DNA from: Candidatus Krumholzibacteriota bacterium
GTDB lineage: Bacteria > Krumholzibacteriota > Krumholzibacteriia > Krumholzibacteriales > Krumholzibacteriaceae
NCBI GenBank assembly: GCA_030609325.1
Contig: JAUWCL010000019.1
Location: forward strand, 1-60,955
Reading direction: 5' to 3'
DNA: 60,955 nucleotides
A program made the translations under genes and the position numbers. This document shows positions 9,081 through 17,624 of this stretch, in pieces. Numbering within the stretch: position 1 is the stretch's first letter; each line of letters opens with the position of its first letter. The notes beneath the pieces were generated by a model. It was not told the DNA's origin. It searched no databases and saw nothing but the letters and a program-made list of their open reading frames with translations.

Positions 9081-9613
9081 TCGCGGTACTCCCTGATCTC
9101 GTCGAGCGCCTTTCTTTCCTTCTCGTTCATCTCTCCCGCCGGATAGCCGAGGGTTATCAGGACGGTGACCTCCCATCCCGCTGGGAGGCCGATCAGCTTC
9201 CGGATCTTTCTCTTTTTGAACCATCCGAGCCAGCATGTTCCGAGACCGAGTTCAGCCGCCTGCAGAACGAAGTGCTCCCCCGCTATCCCTGCATCTATCA
9301 GGTCGTACCTCGTTCCTTTCAGACCCGCGCCTATCCTGTGTGTGACCAGGTGCCTCGCCGAAGCCATGACGACGATGACGGGAGCGTCTGCAGCCCACCT
9401 GTTCGGCACGGGCAGTTCACCGAGGCATTTCTTCGCTATCCTGTCCTTCAATCCGCCCTGCGTCACTATGAAGCGCCAGGACTGGGTGTCGCACGCCGTC
9501 GGCGCGTGTCTCGAAGCTTCGAGGCACTTCTCGATCAAATGCCTCGGGACCGGATCGGGGCGATAGCGCCTTACGCTTCTCCTCTTTTTAACGATTTCGA
9601 TGAATTCCGGCAT
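9077..9613 (-). CDS. Nitroreductase-family flavoprotein
   Basis: This 178-residue FMN-binding nitroreductase-fold protein has the N-terminal FMN phosphate motif KKRRSVRRYRPDPVP, the ASRHAPTACDTQSWRF segment, and the C-terminal LGLGTCWLGWFKKRKIRKLIGLP and TLGYPAGE motifs. It probably reduces a quinone, nitro or flavin substrate with NAD(P)H; the physiological substrate is unknown. The ATG at 9613 is chosen because it gives the normal family N-terminus MPEFIEIVKKRRS. It shares an ATGA junction with the ABC ATPase gene and follows the ThyX gene by 26 bases. A second nitroreductase lies at 34504-35028 and is not a close copy. Confidence 0.87.
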   Translation of the reverse strand: MPEFIEIVKKRRSVRRYRPDPVPRHLIEKCLEASRHAPTACDTQSWRFIVTQGGLKDRIAKKCLGELPVPNRWAADAPVIVVMASARHLVTHRIGAGLKGTRYDLIDAGIAGEHFVLQAAELGLGTCWLGWFKKRKIRKLIGLPAGWEVTVLITLGYPAGEMNEKERKALDEIREYRE

Positions 9614-9639
9614 TACGGATTCCCGGTCGCGGACCTGGC

Positions 9640-11046
9640 TTATCCAAACAAATCTTTTTTCCGCTTGTCGAACGAGTCCTTGCCGCAGAGAAGCATCGAC
9701 CCCGAAGGGATCCTCTCCACGGCGAGTGCGCACATCATATTGGAGAGCCGTCTGATTTCCCACTGCGCGTGTATGTCGCTTCTCATCCTCGAGAAGTGAT
9801 AGAGTTCCCTGAGATTGATATCGAAGAGCACCCTCCTCCTGTGCGCGTTGAGAAGTGCATAATCGCGCGCTTCCTCCACCCTGGAGTCGATTTTTCTGTA
9901 GATGCGTCCGGCCTTCGACGCGGCTTCCTTGAGAACGCCGACTTTCCCGGCCTTTCTCACGGAATCCGGAACCGATATTCCGAGTGAGGGAATGTAGTCC
10001 TGAACGATGATCGTGGCCATTCTGTGGCGCTTGAGCTGCGCGAAGCACGAGGAAGAGACGATAACCTCGAAGAGGATCCGGATATTCTCGAATTCCCGCC
10101 AGACGCTGTCGTGCGGCTTCATATTCTTCATCGTAGAGGCGATGATCGCGGCCCGTTTCTTCTTTCCGAGCTTCGCGGCCTTCCGCATCGAATCGGAGTA
10201 GCTCATGCCGGTCGAGGAGAATATCAGTGACGCAGCCAGCCGCCTGTCCGCATCGGGCGTCACATCGACGAGGACGGCTTCCGGGCCTCCTCTCACGATG
10301 GATGCATCCTTTCCTCCAGCCTTACCGCGGATCTCCGCTCTTACCGAAGGTACAGACCTGAAATACTCCGTCGGATCGGGGTACTTCACAAGTGAAGGCG
10401 CTATCCTGCCCGCCAGGCCGTAAAGCCTGGAGGCAAATTCCCTCAGCTCGGCGAGAGGGTGCGATGCGAGACTGCTGATCATGTACTCGAGCTCCCTCGC
10501 GTTCACCGTCATCCCGAACTGTGCCGTGGTAGCGAGCGGCATCAGGTACCTCGCGTCCTCCTTCGCCCTCTCGTCATCCCCACCGGCGGCCCTGATACTC
10601 TCGTACAGTCTCAGGTAAGTATCCGACAGATATCTCATCAGGCCGTTGAAATCCCTCTTCAGCCCTGCCCCGGAGATCTCTTCGGGAACGACGAAATCCC
10701 GGCCGAGCCTTATGTAGCGCTGTGATTTCTCCGTGAACGAGGCGAGCCTGAAATGTTCGACTGCCTCGACTGCGAGCCTCGAGATCCCCATCACATCGAA
10801 GTTGAAGACGGCGTGCTCGGCGATCGACGAATGGCCGAGCCCGAAGACGATAGTCCGGTTCGAGTTTCTCGCCTTCTCTACGTCCTTCCTCGCCTCTTCG
10901 CGCAATCGGGTGACCTCACGGGGATCACGGCTGATCCTCGCATACGACGCGGATATTATCTCGGGCGTCATCTCCTCGTACCGGTCGCCCGCGAGTTCCC
11001 TGATCGTCTTCGCGTCTATGTTGTAGCCACCGAGCCTTACCTTCAT
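9640..11046 (-). CDS. thyX: Double-length ThyX-like flavin-dependent thymidylate synthase (two ThyX domains)
   Basis: The protein has 468 residues, about twice the usual ThyX length, and contains two ThyX-like halves. Half 1 (about 65-220) has GHSSIAEH, EHFRLASFTEKSQRY (101-111), YLMPLATTAQFGMTVNARELE and a final ELREFA helix. Half 2 (about 310-445) has KRHRMATIIVQDY (339-351), LNAHRRRVLFDINLRELYHF and HAQWEIRRLS. The family signature RHRxxSxNExSxR is therefore split: half 1 keeps the SxR end but has HFR for RHR, and half 2 keeps RHR but lacks SxR. ThyX normally makes dTMP from dUMP with FAD, NADPH and methylene-folate. The start is ATG 11046, or ATG 11049 in front of it. No thyA is in the window. 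Confidence 0.82.
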   Translation of the reverse strand: MKVRLGGYNIDAKTIRELAGDRYEEMTPEIISASYARISRDPREVTRLREEARKDVEKARNSNRTIVFGLGHSSIAEHAVFNFDVMGISRLAVEAVEHFRLASFTEKSQRYIRLGRDFVVPEEISGAGLKRDFNGLMRYLSDTYLRLYESIRAAGGDDERAKEDARYLMPLATTAQFGMTVNARELEYMISSLASHPLAELREFASRLYGLAGRIAPSLVKYPDPTEYFRSVPSVRAEIRGKAGGKDASIVRGGPEAVLVDVTPDADRRLAASLIFSSTGMSYSDSMRKAAKLGKKKRAAIIASTMKNMKPHDSVWREFENIRILFEVIVSSSCFAQLKRHRMATIIVQDYIPSLGISVPDSVRKAGKVGVLKEAASKAGRIYRKIDSRVEEARDYALLNAHRRRVLFDINLRELYHFSRMRSDIHAQWEIRRLSNMMCALAVERIPSGSMLLCGKDSFDKRKKDLFG

Positions 11047-11060
11047 CATTACCGTTCCCG

Positions 11061-14036
11061 TCAGAAGCTGAACAGGACGCTTCCGTAGTATCTCCACTCC
11101 TCGCCCTCTGTGTACGAAAGCTCCGGGACGAAAGGATCGTTGTACTCTATCGTATCGAGACCGTACGCTCCCATGAACGTTGCGGCGAGCGGATAGCCGA
11201 AGAAGGTGAACCCGCTCAGCCTCAGCTCGTACCCGACTCCGGTCTGCGGATCTGCGATATCGAACGTATTCTCGTTCCAGGCCTTGCCGGCCTCGGCGAA
11301 GACGGCCGCGTATATAGACCGGAAATAGAGGCCGGGGATCTGGTAGTCGATATTCCTCCAGATCGGGAAGCGGTACGTCAGGCGCCCCATGGCGTTCTTC
11401 ATACCTCCAATGCTGTAATACGAGTATCCCCTCAGGCCGTCACGGCCGCCCAGATGCAGATAGAAGAAGTCGTCGATCTCCTCGCGGTCTATCCATCCGC
11501 CCCTCAGGAATACCGTGAGGGCGTGGGACCACAGTGGAAGCGGCAGGTACTCCTCGTACAGGAGGACGTATCGCATGAAATTGTTGTCGCTGTACAGAGG
11601 CTGGAACGAGTACTCGAAATCGCCGGACGACAGCTTGGCCCGGACGGCCGCTCCCTCGATGTGCAGCGATCTCCCGCCTCTCGGGTTGATGTTCGATTCG
11701 ACGCCTTTCCTGATATTCCTGTAGTCGTACATCAGGGTCACTTCGTCCGCCTTGTAGTAGTTCCATCCCAACTCTATACCGATCTCCTGCCACGCGTTTA
11801 TATTGACGCCGTACTCGCCGTGGTTGTACCTGATCGAGATGTCCTTGCGCCTCCTGAGCGTCTCCTGCTCGAACTCGAGCTTACATGTGAAGTAGGCGTC
11901 CCAGAGATCGTACCTGTACCTTATCTCTCCCGCCGAGGGGTCGGCGATCTCCCAGTACTTCCGCATCCTCAGCAGATCGAACATGAAGGTCGGCTTGAGC
12001 TGCCTGAACTCTGCTCCGAGCTGGAGATCGAACTCGCCGTCGAACGACGCCGAGGCAGCCGCATAAACGCTCTGCCTGTCGAGGAAATCCCTCGAATCGA
12101 GTGCGAATCCGAGACGGAACTTGTCGTCGTATACCATCAGCCTCGGGAAGAGAAACGGTATCGTGTAGGTGACCCTGTAATCCCCGCTCACCTCAAGTGA
12201 ATCGGTCTGGAATCCGGTCTTTCCTCCGCCGATAAAGGTAGCCCTCTCCGCAAGCAGCCACTCGTCCACCGCCGGTTCGGGCGCGACCGCAGAAGCCCGC
12301 CAGTCTCCGATCCGCCTTATCTCGTATCCGTTCCTTCCGAACGCGGCGAACAGTAGATCATTCCCGTCCTCACTCGCCTGGAAGGCGCCGCCGACCACAT
12401 TGGTGACCATCAGGTCGGCGCCTGTGGCAATGTCCCTGAAATAGACGTTGAATATCCCCGTCCTGTCGCTCGAGTAGAAAAAACCGCTGCCGTCCGCCGT
12501 CCAGCGAGGATCCCTCTCGTCCGCGCGTGTATCGATCAGGACCGTCTCCTCGGCGCTTTCGGGAGCGATAAGGACAATATCCCTGCTCAGTCCGTCGAAT
12601 CTCGACGCCAGTAATCCGCGTTTCGACCAGGAAAGACCGGTATACCTCCTGCCCGGGATGCTGCCGGACAACATCCGGATATTTCCGTCTTCGAGATACA
12701 TCATGCCGACGCTGCTGAAACCGTCTCCGCTTATTATAAAGGCTATCCTCTTCCCCTCTGGCGAGGAGACGGGACCCGACGCCTTCAGTCCCTCGGTCAG
12801 GCGTCCTTCCTTCTCCGATCCGATGCCGCATGCATAAACGTCGTTAAATTCGTATCCATGCCTGTTATCGTCGGATTTCCTCGAATAGAGCAGCGTCCTG
12901 CCGTCGGCAGTTACGCATGCTCCCGAAGAGAGGTCGCCGGCTATTGTCTTCTCTTCACCGCCGGCACTGACATGCACGAGGTCCACATCGCGGTACTCTC
13001 TGCCCATGTTGGAGAGATAATAAAACCCGCCGTTCCCGTCAGAAACGGGATAGTAGTTGAAGAAGCCGTTTCCCGCCATCTTTGAGCCGTACCTGCCGGG
13101 AGAAATGTTCTTTACCCTCTCTGCGTACGCCTCGGTGATATCTTTCTTCCACGCGCAGTAGAGCTCTCCCTCGGATATTCCGAGGACCTCCCTGCTTGCG
13201 CCACCGAAGCCGGCGCGCCAGAGCTTCCCGTGGGCTGAGGCGAGTTGGCCAATCTTGTCCTCGCCGTACCTTTCGGCGATGTACCTGACAAGCGAGTACC
13301 CCTGGTTGTACAGGAGCTCGGCGTCTGCCGAGCTTTTCCCGAATACGCCCATCTGATCGAGCGTCAGGAAACGGTCCCCGATCACCGCCATGCGAAGGAC
13401 CATATCCCTGTGCGAATCCCAGATATCGTGCCTGGCGCCCGCCGCCTGATACTGCGCAATGCCCTCGGCGAACCAGTTCGGAACCGATTCCCCGGACAGG
13501 GGGAACGAACCGGTAAAGTTGGGGTATCCGGTTATTACGTCGGGGCGCTTTTCCTTCTCGAAATTGAAGACCTGGAGGTAGATCGCCGGCATCCAGCGGG
13601 GCATCTTCATCGAGGCCTGCAGCGACACCATGTGTGTAAATTCGTGAGTGATTACGTTCCTCAGCCAGTCGGCGTTCCCCCTGAGTTGAAAATCGATGTC
13701 ATCCGTATCGATGTCGATTCTGTCGAGATAGTAGTATGCCGCACCTTCGGGCAGGCCGGCACTGTCTGTTATATGGATGTGGACCCTGGCGGGCCTGTAG
13801 TCGTACAAGGTAGTGATCGGGAGGTATATCTCCTCGGCTATACGCGCCACCTCGAATGCGCTCGCCTCCACTCCTTCATGGAAATGCACTGCGAAATGGT
13901 CCGTATCGATCGTCTTCCAGTCGAGCTCGGAGTGATTCCACGCAGAAATGTTCCCCGCGGATATCAGCAGCACAGGCAAAACCGCGAGAAAAGTACAGAC
14001 TGACGATTTTCGAACGCGCATGCCGGCAAGCCCCAT
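11061..14036 (-). CDS. Exported metalloprotease-like / TolB-type propeller / outer-membrane barrel protein
   Basis: The 991-residue protein starts at ATG 14036, behind GGAGG with 8 bases spacing, followed by a signal peptide (about residues 1-33). An N-terminal domain carries a zinc motif HEFTH at 131-135 and a downstream glutamate in WFAEGIAQY (~191), as in gluzincin peptidases of the MA clan. The middle (about 300-590) has WD40-like/TolB propeller repeats such as SPEGKRIAF and WTADGSGFFYSSDR. The last ~350 residues alternate in beta-strand pattern and end in SVLFSF, a C-terminal phenylalanine typical of BamA-type outer-membrane barrels. It would sit in the outer membrane with a protease and propeller in the periplasm. 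The substrate is unknown. Confidence 0.78.
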   Translation of the reverse strand: MGLAGMRVRKSSVCTFLAVLPVLLISAGNISAWNHSELDWKTIDTDHFAVHFHEGVEASAFEVARIAEEIYLPITTLYDYRPARVHIHITDSAGLPEGAAYYYLDRIDIDTDDIDFQLRGNADWLRNVITHEFTHMVSLQASMKMPRWMPAIYLQVFNFEKEKRPDVITGYPNFTGSFPLSGESVPNWFAEGIAQYQAAGARHDIWDSHRDMVLRMAVIGDRFLTLDQMGVFGKSSADAELLYNQGYSLVRYIAERYGEDKIGQLASAHGKLWRAGFGGASREVLGISEGELYCAWKKDITEAYAERVKNISPGRYGSKMAGNGFFNYYPVSDGNGGFYYLSNMGREYRDVDLVHVSAGGEEKTIAGDLSSGACVTADGRTLLYSRKSDDNRHGYEFNDVYACGIGSEKEGRLTEGLKASGPVSSPEGKRIAFIISGDGFSSVGMMYLEDGNIRMLSGSIPGRRYTGLSWSKRGLLASRFDGLSRDIVLIAPESAEETVLIDTRADERDPRWTADGSGFFYSSDRTGIFNVYFRDIATGADLMVTNVVGGAFQASEDGNDLLFAAFGRNGYEIRRIGDWRASAVAPEPAVDEWLLAERATFIGGGKTGFQTDSLEVSGDYRVTYTIPFLFPRLMVYDDKFRLGFALDSRDFLDRQSVYAAASASFDGEFDLQLGAEFRQLKPTFMFDLLRMRKYWEIADPSAGEIRYRYDLWDAYFTCKLEFEQETLRRRKDISIRYNHGEYGVNINAWQEIGIELGWNYYKADEVTLMYDYRNIRKGVESNINPRGGRSLHIEGAAVRAKLSSGDFEYSFQPLYSDNNFMRYVLLYEEYLPLPLWSHALTVFLRGGWIDREEIDDFFYLHLGGRDGLRGYSYYSIGGMKNAMGRLTYRFPIWRNIDYQIPGLYFRSIYAAVFAEAGKAWNENTFDIADPQTGVGYELRLSGFTFFGYPLAATFMGAYGLDTIEYNDPFVPELSYTEGEEWRYYGSVLFSF

Positions 14037-14093
14037 AAAACAATCCTCCATCAGAAGAAACGACCATCCGACAAGTGTCCTGAAAATATAGCA

Positions 14094-14133
14094 CACGGTG
14101 AAGCCCCTTCCCAACGGTTAAGACTTCACCGTG
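14094..14133 (-). terminator. 10-bp inverted repeat downstream of hflC (possible terminator)
   Basis: CACGGTGAAG (14094-14103) is an exact reverse complement of CTTCACCGTG (14124-14133), with a 20-base loop. On the minus strand it follows hflC and is trailed by a short T-containing stretch rather than a clean U-run. It may be a weak terminator or an RNA-processing hairpin. Confidence 0.35.
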
Positions 14134-14169
14134 CATCTTTTCAGTGTTTTCGGATCCCGCTCGGGTCCG

Positions 14170-15141
14170 CTACCTGCGATCGATCCTTCTCAGGTACCTG
14201 TAAAGATCGGTATCCGTCGTTAGGATGATCCGGTTGTTTTCTCCGATCGTTTCCTTGTATACATCTAGCGTCTTGAGAAACGAGTAGAACTCCGGGTCCT
14301 GCCTGTAGGCGTCGGCGTATATCTTAGTCGCCTTCGCATCGGCCTTTCCCCGGATCGTCTCCGATCTCTTGTACGCCTCGGAGTATATCCTGTTGAGCTC
14401 CTTCTCCTTCATTCCGCCGATCTCGGCCCGTTTCCCTTCGCCCTCGCTGCGGTACTTCGAGGCGATCCTCTGGCGCTCGGAGATCATCCGCTCGTAGACC
14501 TTCTTGCGGACATCTTCAATATAGTTGAGCCTCTTGATATGGACGTCGAGGAGCTCGATACCGTACTGCGGGACGAGCTCGGAAGCACGCTCGAGGATCA
14601 TCTTCGTCAGCAGTTCCCTGCCGATCTCGACCTCCTCGAGGACGCCCACGGCCGCTTCCTCTTCGTCACTTATGATGTCGTCGCCCTCGGGAATCTCTTT
14701 CCGCTTCTCCAGTATCGTGTTCGAGTTCCTTACAACCTCCACGAGGACGAAACTCGAAACGATGTCCCTCGATGCGGAGTCTATGATGTCGTCCAGCCTG
14801 GAATGGGCTCCCCGGACATTGCCGACCGATGTATAGAAGCGCAGGGGATCGGCTATCCTCCACCTTGCCGTGGTGTCGAGCCAGATATACTTCTTGTCGG
14901 CGGTCGGGATCTGGTCCGCGGACGAATCCCAGTTCAGTATCCTCCTCTCGAACCTGTGAAGGGTTTGGATCATGGGGGTCTTGAAATGAAGCCCCGCATC
15001 CTTGATCGCTCCGCCGACGGGGCGGCCGAACTGGGTGATGATCGCCTGCTCCGACTCGCTCAGCTTGTAGAAGGCGTTGGAGATCAGAATGAACAGTATC
15101 ACCGCCACGACCAGGATTCCTATCGTCTTTCCGGTAATCAT
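14170..15141 (-). CDS. hflC: HflC, SPFH/band-7 membrane protein
   Basis: This 323-residue band-7 protein has an N-terminal signal anchor (about 5-24) then SEQAIITQFGRPVG and GLHFKTPMIQTL, the SPFH entry motif, and a long alpha-helical region (RISERQRIASKYRSEGEGKRAEI) ending in FYSFLKTLDVYKE and a hydrophobic LTTDTDLYRYL tail, as in HflC. HflK and HflC assemble into a periplasm-facing cage around FtsH and modulate its proteolysis. The hflK stop and hflC ATG overlap as TGATG; an in-frame GTG just upstream (15144) is less likely. No ftsH is in the window. Confidence 0.93.
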   Translation of the reverse strand: MITGKTIGILVVAVILFILISNAFYKLSESEQAIITQFGRPVGGAIKDAGLHFKTPMIQTLHRFERRILNWDSSADQIPTADKKYIWLDTTARWRIADPLRFYTSVGNVRGAHSRLDDIIDSASRDIVSSFVLVEVVRNSNTILEKRKEIPEGDDIISDEEEAAVGVLEEVEIGRELLTKMILERASELVPQYGIELLDVHIKRLNYIEDVRKKVYERMISERQRIASKYRSEGEGKRAEIGGMKEKELNRIYSEAYKRSETIRGKADAKATKIYADAYRQDPEFYSFLKTLDVYKETIGENNRIILTTDTDLYRYLRRIDRR

Positions 15142-16115
15142 CACTGACCACCCCCCTTCCCGCTCTTCCCCACATCGAGATGGGGCAGTATCGCTTTCTG
15201 GTTTTCGTCGATGATGATGAGCTCCTTGATCCTGGGCAGTATTTCGTTCATCGTCTCGAGGTAGAGCCTGCGCCGCGTGACGTCAGGCGCGTTCCTGTAC
15301 TCCCTGTAGACCTGGTTGAATAGAGCGACGTCGCCCAGCGACCGGTTTATCCTCTGCATGGCATAACCTTCCGCCTCGGCGATCCTCTGCTCGGCTTCAC
15401 CCTTTGCCTTTGGGATTCTCTTGTTGTAGTCCTCCCACGCCTCGTTGATCATTTTCTCCTTGTCCTGCTTGGAGCGGTTGACCTCGTTGAACGCCGGCTT
15501 GACCGGTTCGGGAGGGTTGACGTCCTGCAGCTTCACCGTGACGATCTGGAGCCCCGACTCGAACCCGTCGAGCAGCTCCTGCAGACCGACCTCGACCTCC
15601 TTGGCGATTGCTATCCTGCCGACCGTGAGCACGTCGGTAACCTCCCTGTCTCCGACGACAGTTCTAACAACGGCCTCGGACATCGCTCTGAACGTCTCCT
15701 GTGGATCCCTTATCTTGAAGAGAAAGTTGTAGGGATCCTTGATCTTGTACTGGACGATCCACTCGACCTCGGCAACGTTCAGATCGCCGGTGAGCATCAG
15801 GGATTCCTCGAGATATCTCCTGCTGCTGTACTGCGTCCTGACGTCGGCCTTCAGCGTCCGGAACCCGAACTCCTGCTTGAAGACCTTCTTGACCTTGACC
15901 TTGGTAACGCTCTCGATCCCCATCGGGATCTTGATGTGCAGCCCGGGCTCCGTGCTGCGGATGAACTTCCCGAATCTCTGGATCACTCCTACTTCGTCGG
16001 CTCCGACCGAGTAGAGGCCCGACGCGATCAGGATGACGAGTATGATGATGTACACCGCGTTCCTGATCCTTCCGCCGCCGACATTGTAGGACTGATCTCC
16101 TACCTGTACCTTCAT
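15141..16115 (-). CDS. hflK: HflK, SPFH/band-7 membrane protein
   Basis: The 324-residue partner of HflC has a short N-terminal segment (KVQVGDQSYNVGGG), one membrane anchor (about 19-36), then DEVGVIQRFGKFIRSTEPGLH and IKIPMGIESVTKV, the SPFH domain, and a helical RIPKAKGEAEQRIAEAEGYA region typical of HflK. The ATG at 16115 is preceded by AAGGAGG at 7 bases and gives the normal start; upstream codons in the same frame do not fit the family. The protein lacks the Gly/Pro-rich N-terminal extension seen in Escherichia coli HflK. It is the first gene of hflK-hflC. Confidence 0.92.
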   Translation of the reverse strand: MKVQVGDQSYNVGGGRIRNAVYIIILVILIASGLYSVGADEVGVIQRFGKFIRSTEPGLHIKIPMGIESVTKVKVKKVFKQEFGFRTLKADVRTQYSSRRYLEESLMLTGDLNVAEVEWIVQYKIKDPYNFLFKIRDPQETFRAMSEAVVRTVVGDREVTDVLTVGRIAIAKEVEVGLQELLDGFESGLQIVTVKLQDVNPPEPVKPAFNEVNRSKQDKEKMINEAWEDYNKRIPKAKGEAEQRIAEAEGYAMQRINRSLGDVALFNQVYREYRNAPDVTRRRLYLETMNEILPRIKELIIIDENQKAILPHLDVGKSGKGGGQ

Positions 16116-16264
16116 CCTGTACCTCCTTGGGGAATATCCGGCTTTCACGCCGGACCGGCCGTGGCTTGCTACGCATACCGCATTCATCACAAGTACAGCC
16201 ACCGGGGCCGGATTATTCGAATGACTATTACGGATTCGACGTTAATTCAGAATTCGGCGGTTCG

Positions 16265-17377
16265 TCAATAGATATCTCCGGTGTGCCTGTACTGGTATCT
16301 CGCGCGGCAGGTCCCCTCGCTCGAGACCATGCAGGGCCCGTGCGGCCTGCGCGGCGTGCAGCCCGTTCCGAACTGCGGGCACTGCTCCGGCTCGGACTCC
16401 CCGAGTATGACCTCATGGCAGATGCATCCGGGCCTGACGTCCTCTGCCTCGGCGGAGGGCTCGAGCCCCAGGCGCGTCAAAGCATCGATACCGGAATACT
16501 CCGTCCTCAGCACCAGCCCGGAGAGAGGGATCGAGCCTATGCCCCTCCAGTTCGACGGGGCCGGTTCGAATACCTCGTCGATGAGTTCCTGCGCCTTTAC
16601 GTTGCCATTTTCCGAAACGACCCTCCTGTAAAGATTGAGGACCGAAAAGGGTGGTCCGGCGAGCACCATCTCCGTCAGCCCGAGGATCCCTCTCAGGATG
16701 TCGACAGGCTCGAAGCCCGATATCACCGCCGGCACCCCGTACTTTTCCTCGAGGAAGGAGTATCCTTTCCTCCCGAGCACGGTGCTGACGTGTCCCGGCA
16801 GGATGAAACCGTCGATCGACCCCCTCCCTTTCTCAAGGAGGAATTCAAGGGCTGGCGGGATGAGCCTCATGGACCGGATTATCGAGAAGTTTTCCGGAAC
16901 ACCGGCTCGTATAGACGCCGCGATCGGTCCGGCGGTCGTTTCGAAACCAACGGCGACAAAAACGACCTCTTTCCCGGGATTCTCCGACGCGATCTTCACG
17001 GCGTCGAGCGGGGAATAGACGACCCTCACGTCGCATCCGTCCGCCTTCATCAGCTCCAGCGAGGTGTCTCCCGAGGGCACCCTGAACATGTCTCCAAACG
17101 TCGTCACGATCGTATCCTCGCGTCTTGCCGCCTGAACGGCGAGATCTATATCGGCTGCGGGGCATACGCAGACCGGGCAGCCCGGTCCGGCGATCAGCCT
17201 GAGACCGTCGGGCAACATCGATCTGATCCCCGCCTTCGCTATTGATTGTTCGTGGGTACCGCACACGTGCATCAGGGATAGCGGACGCGGCAGGACCAGA
17301 TCGGCGAGCCGGCTGCTCAGCCCCTGCGCCATCGCCGGATCGTGAAACGATCCATAGAGTCCGTCTCTACTGTTCAT
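16265..17377 (-). CDS. hypD: HypD, [NiFe]-hydrogenase maturation protein
   Basis: The 370-residue iron-sulfur protein acts with HypC as the scaffold on which the Fe(CN)2CO group is built. Signatures in order are MHVCGTHEQSI (near 36), GPGCPVCVCP (near 65), TTFGDMFRVPSG, GFETTAGPIA, LPGHVSTVLG and the C-terminal cysteine cluster CICHEVILG, CPQFGTGC and GPCMVSSEGTCRARY, which binds the 4Fe-4S cluster. The ATG at 17377 overlaps hypC by 11 bases. It is the last gene of the hdr-mvh-hyp operon; hypE and hypF are missing here. Confidence 0.96.
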   Translation of the reverse strand: MNSRDGLYGSFHDPAMAQGLSSRLADLVLPRPLSLMHVCGTHEQSIAKAGIRSMLPDGLRLIAGPGCPVCVCPAADIDLAVQAARREDTIVTTFGDMFRVPSGDTSLELMKADGCDVRVVYSPLDAVKIASENPGKEVVFVAVGFETTAGPIAASIRAGVPENFSIIRSMRLIPPALEFLLEKGRGSIDGFILPGHVSTVLGRKGYSFLEEKYGVPAVISGFEPVDILRGILGLTEMVLAGPPFSVLNLYRRVVSENGNVKAQELIDEVFEPAPSNWRGIGSIPLSGLVLRTEYSGIDALTRLGLEPSAEAEDVRPGCICHEVILGESEPEQCPQFGTGCTPRRPHGPCMVSSEGTCRARYQYRHTGDIY

Positions 17378-17624
17378 CGTTATCGGGGGATTCGACACTT
17401 CCGGTCATCCCGGCACGGTATACCTTTTTGATCAGCTCGAGTGTCTCCCGCGCCTCTTCCGGGTCGAGTTTCTCTATCGCGTAGCCGGTGTGCATCAGTA
17501 TGAAATCACCGATCTCCGCGCCCTCGAGAAGATCGAGCCTGACGTCTTTCCTGATGCCGCCGGCCTCGGCTACGGCCTCGTTGCCGTTTATCTCGGTGAT
17601 CTCCATAGGAATCGCCAGGCACAT
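17367..17624 (-). CDS. hypC: HypC, hydrogenase maturation chaperone
   Basis: This 85-residue HypC/HupF protein begins MCLAIPMEIT, with the essential Cys2 that carries the iron centre, and continues with DVRLDLLEGAEIGDFILMHTGYAIEKLD-type sequence of the small OB-fold. It hands the Fe(CN)2CO unit from HypD to the hydrogenase large subunit. Its ATG overlaps the hypB stop as TAATG. The acidic tail (PDNDEQ) is not part of the family core. Confidence 0.95.
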   Translation of the reverse strand: MCLAIPMEITEINGNEAVAEAGGIRKDVRLDLLEGAEIGDFILMHTGYAIEKLDPEEARETLELIKKVYRAGMTGSVESPDNDEQ

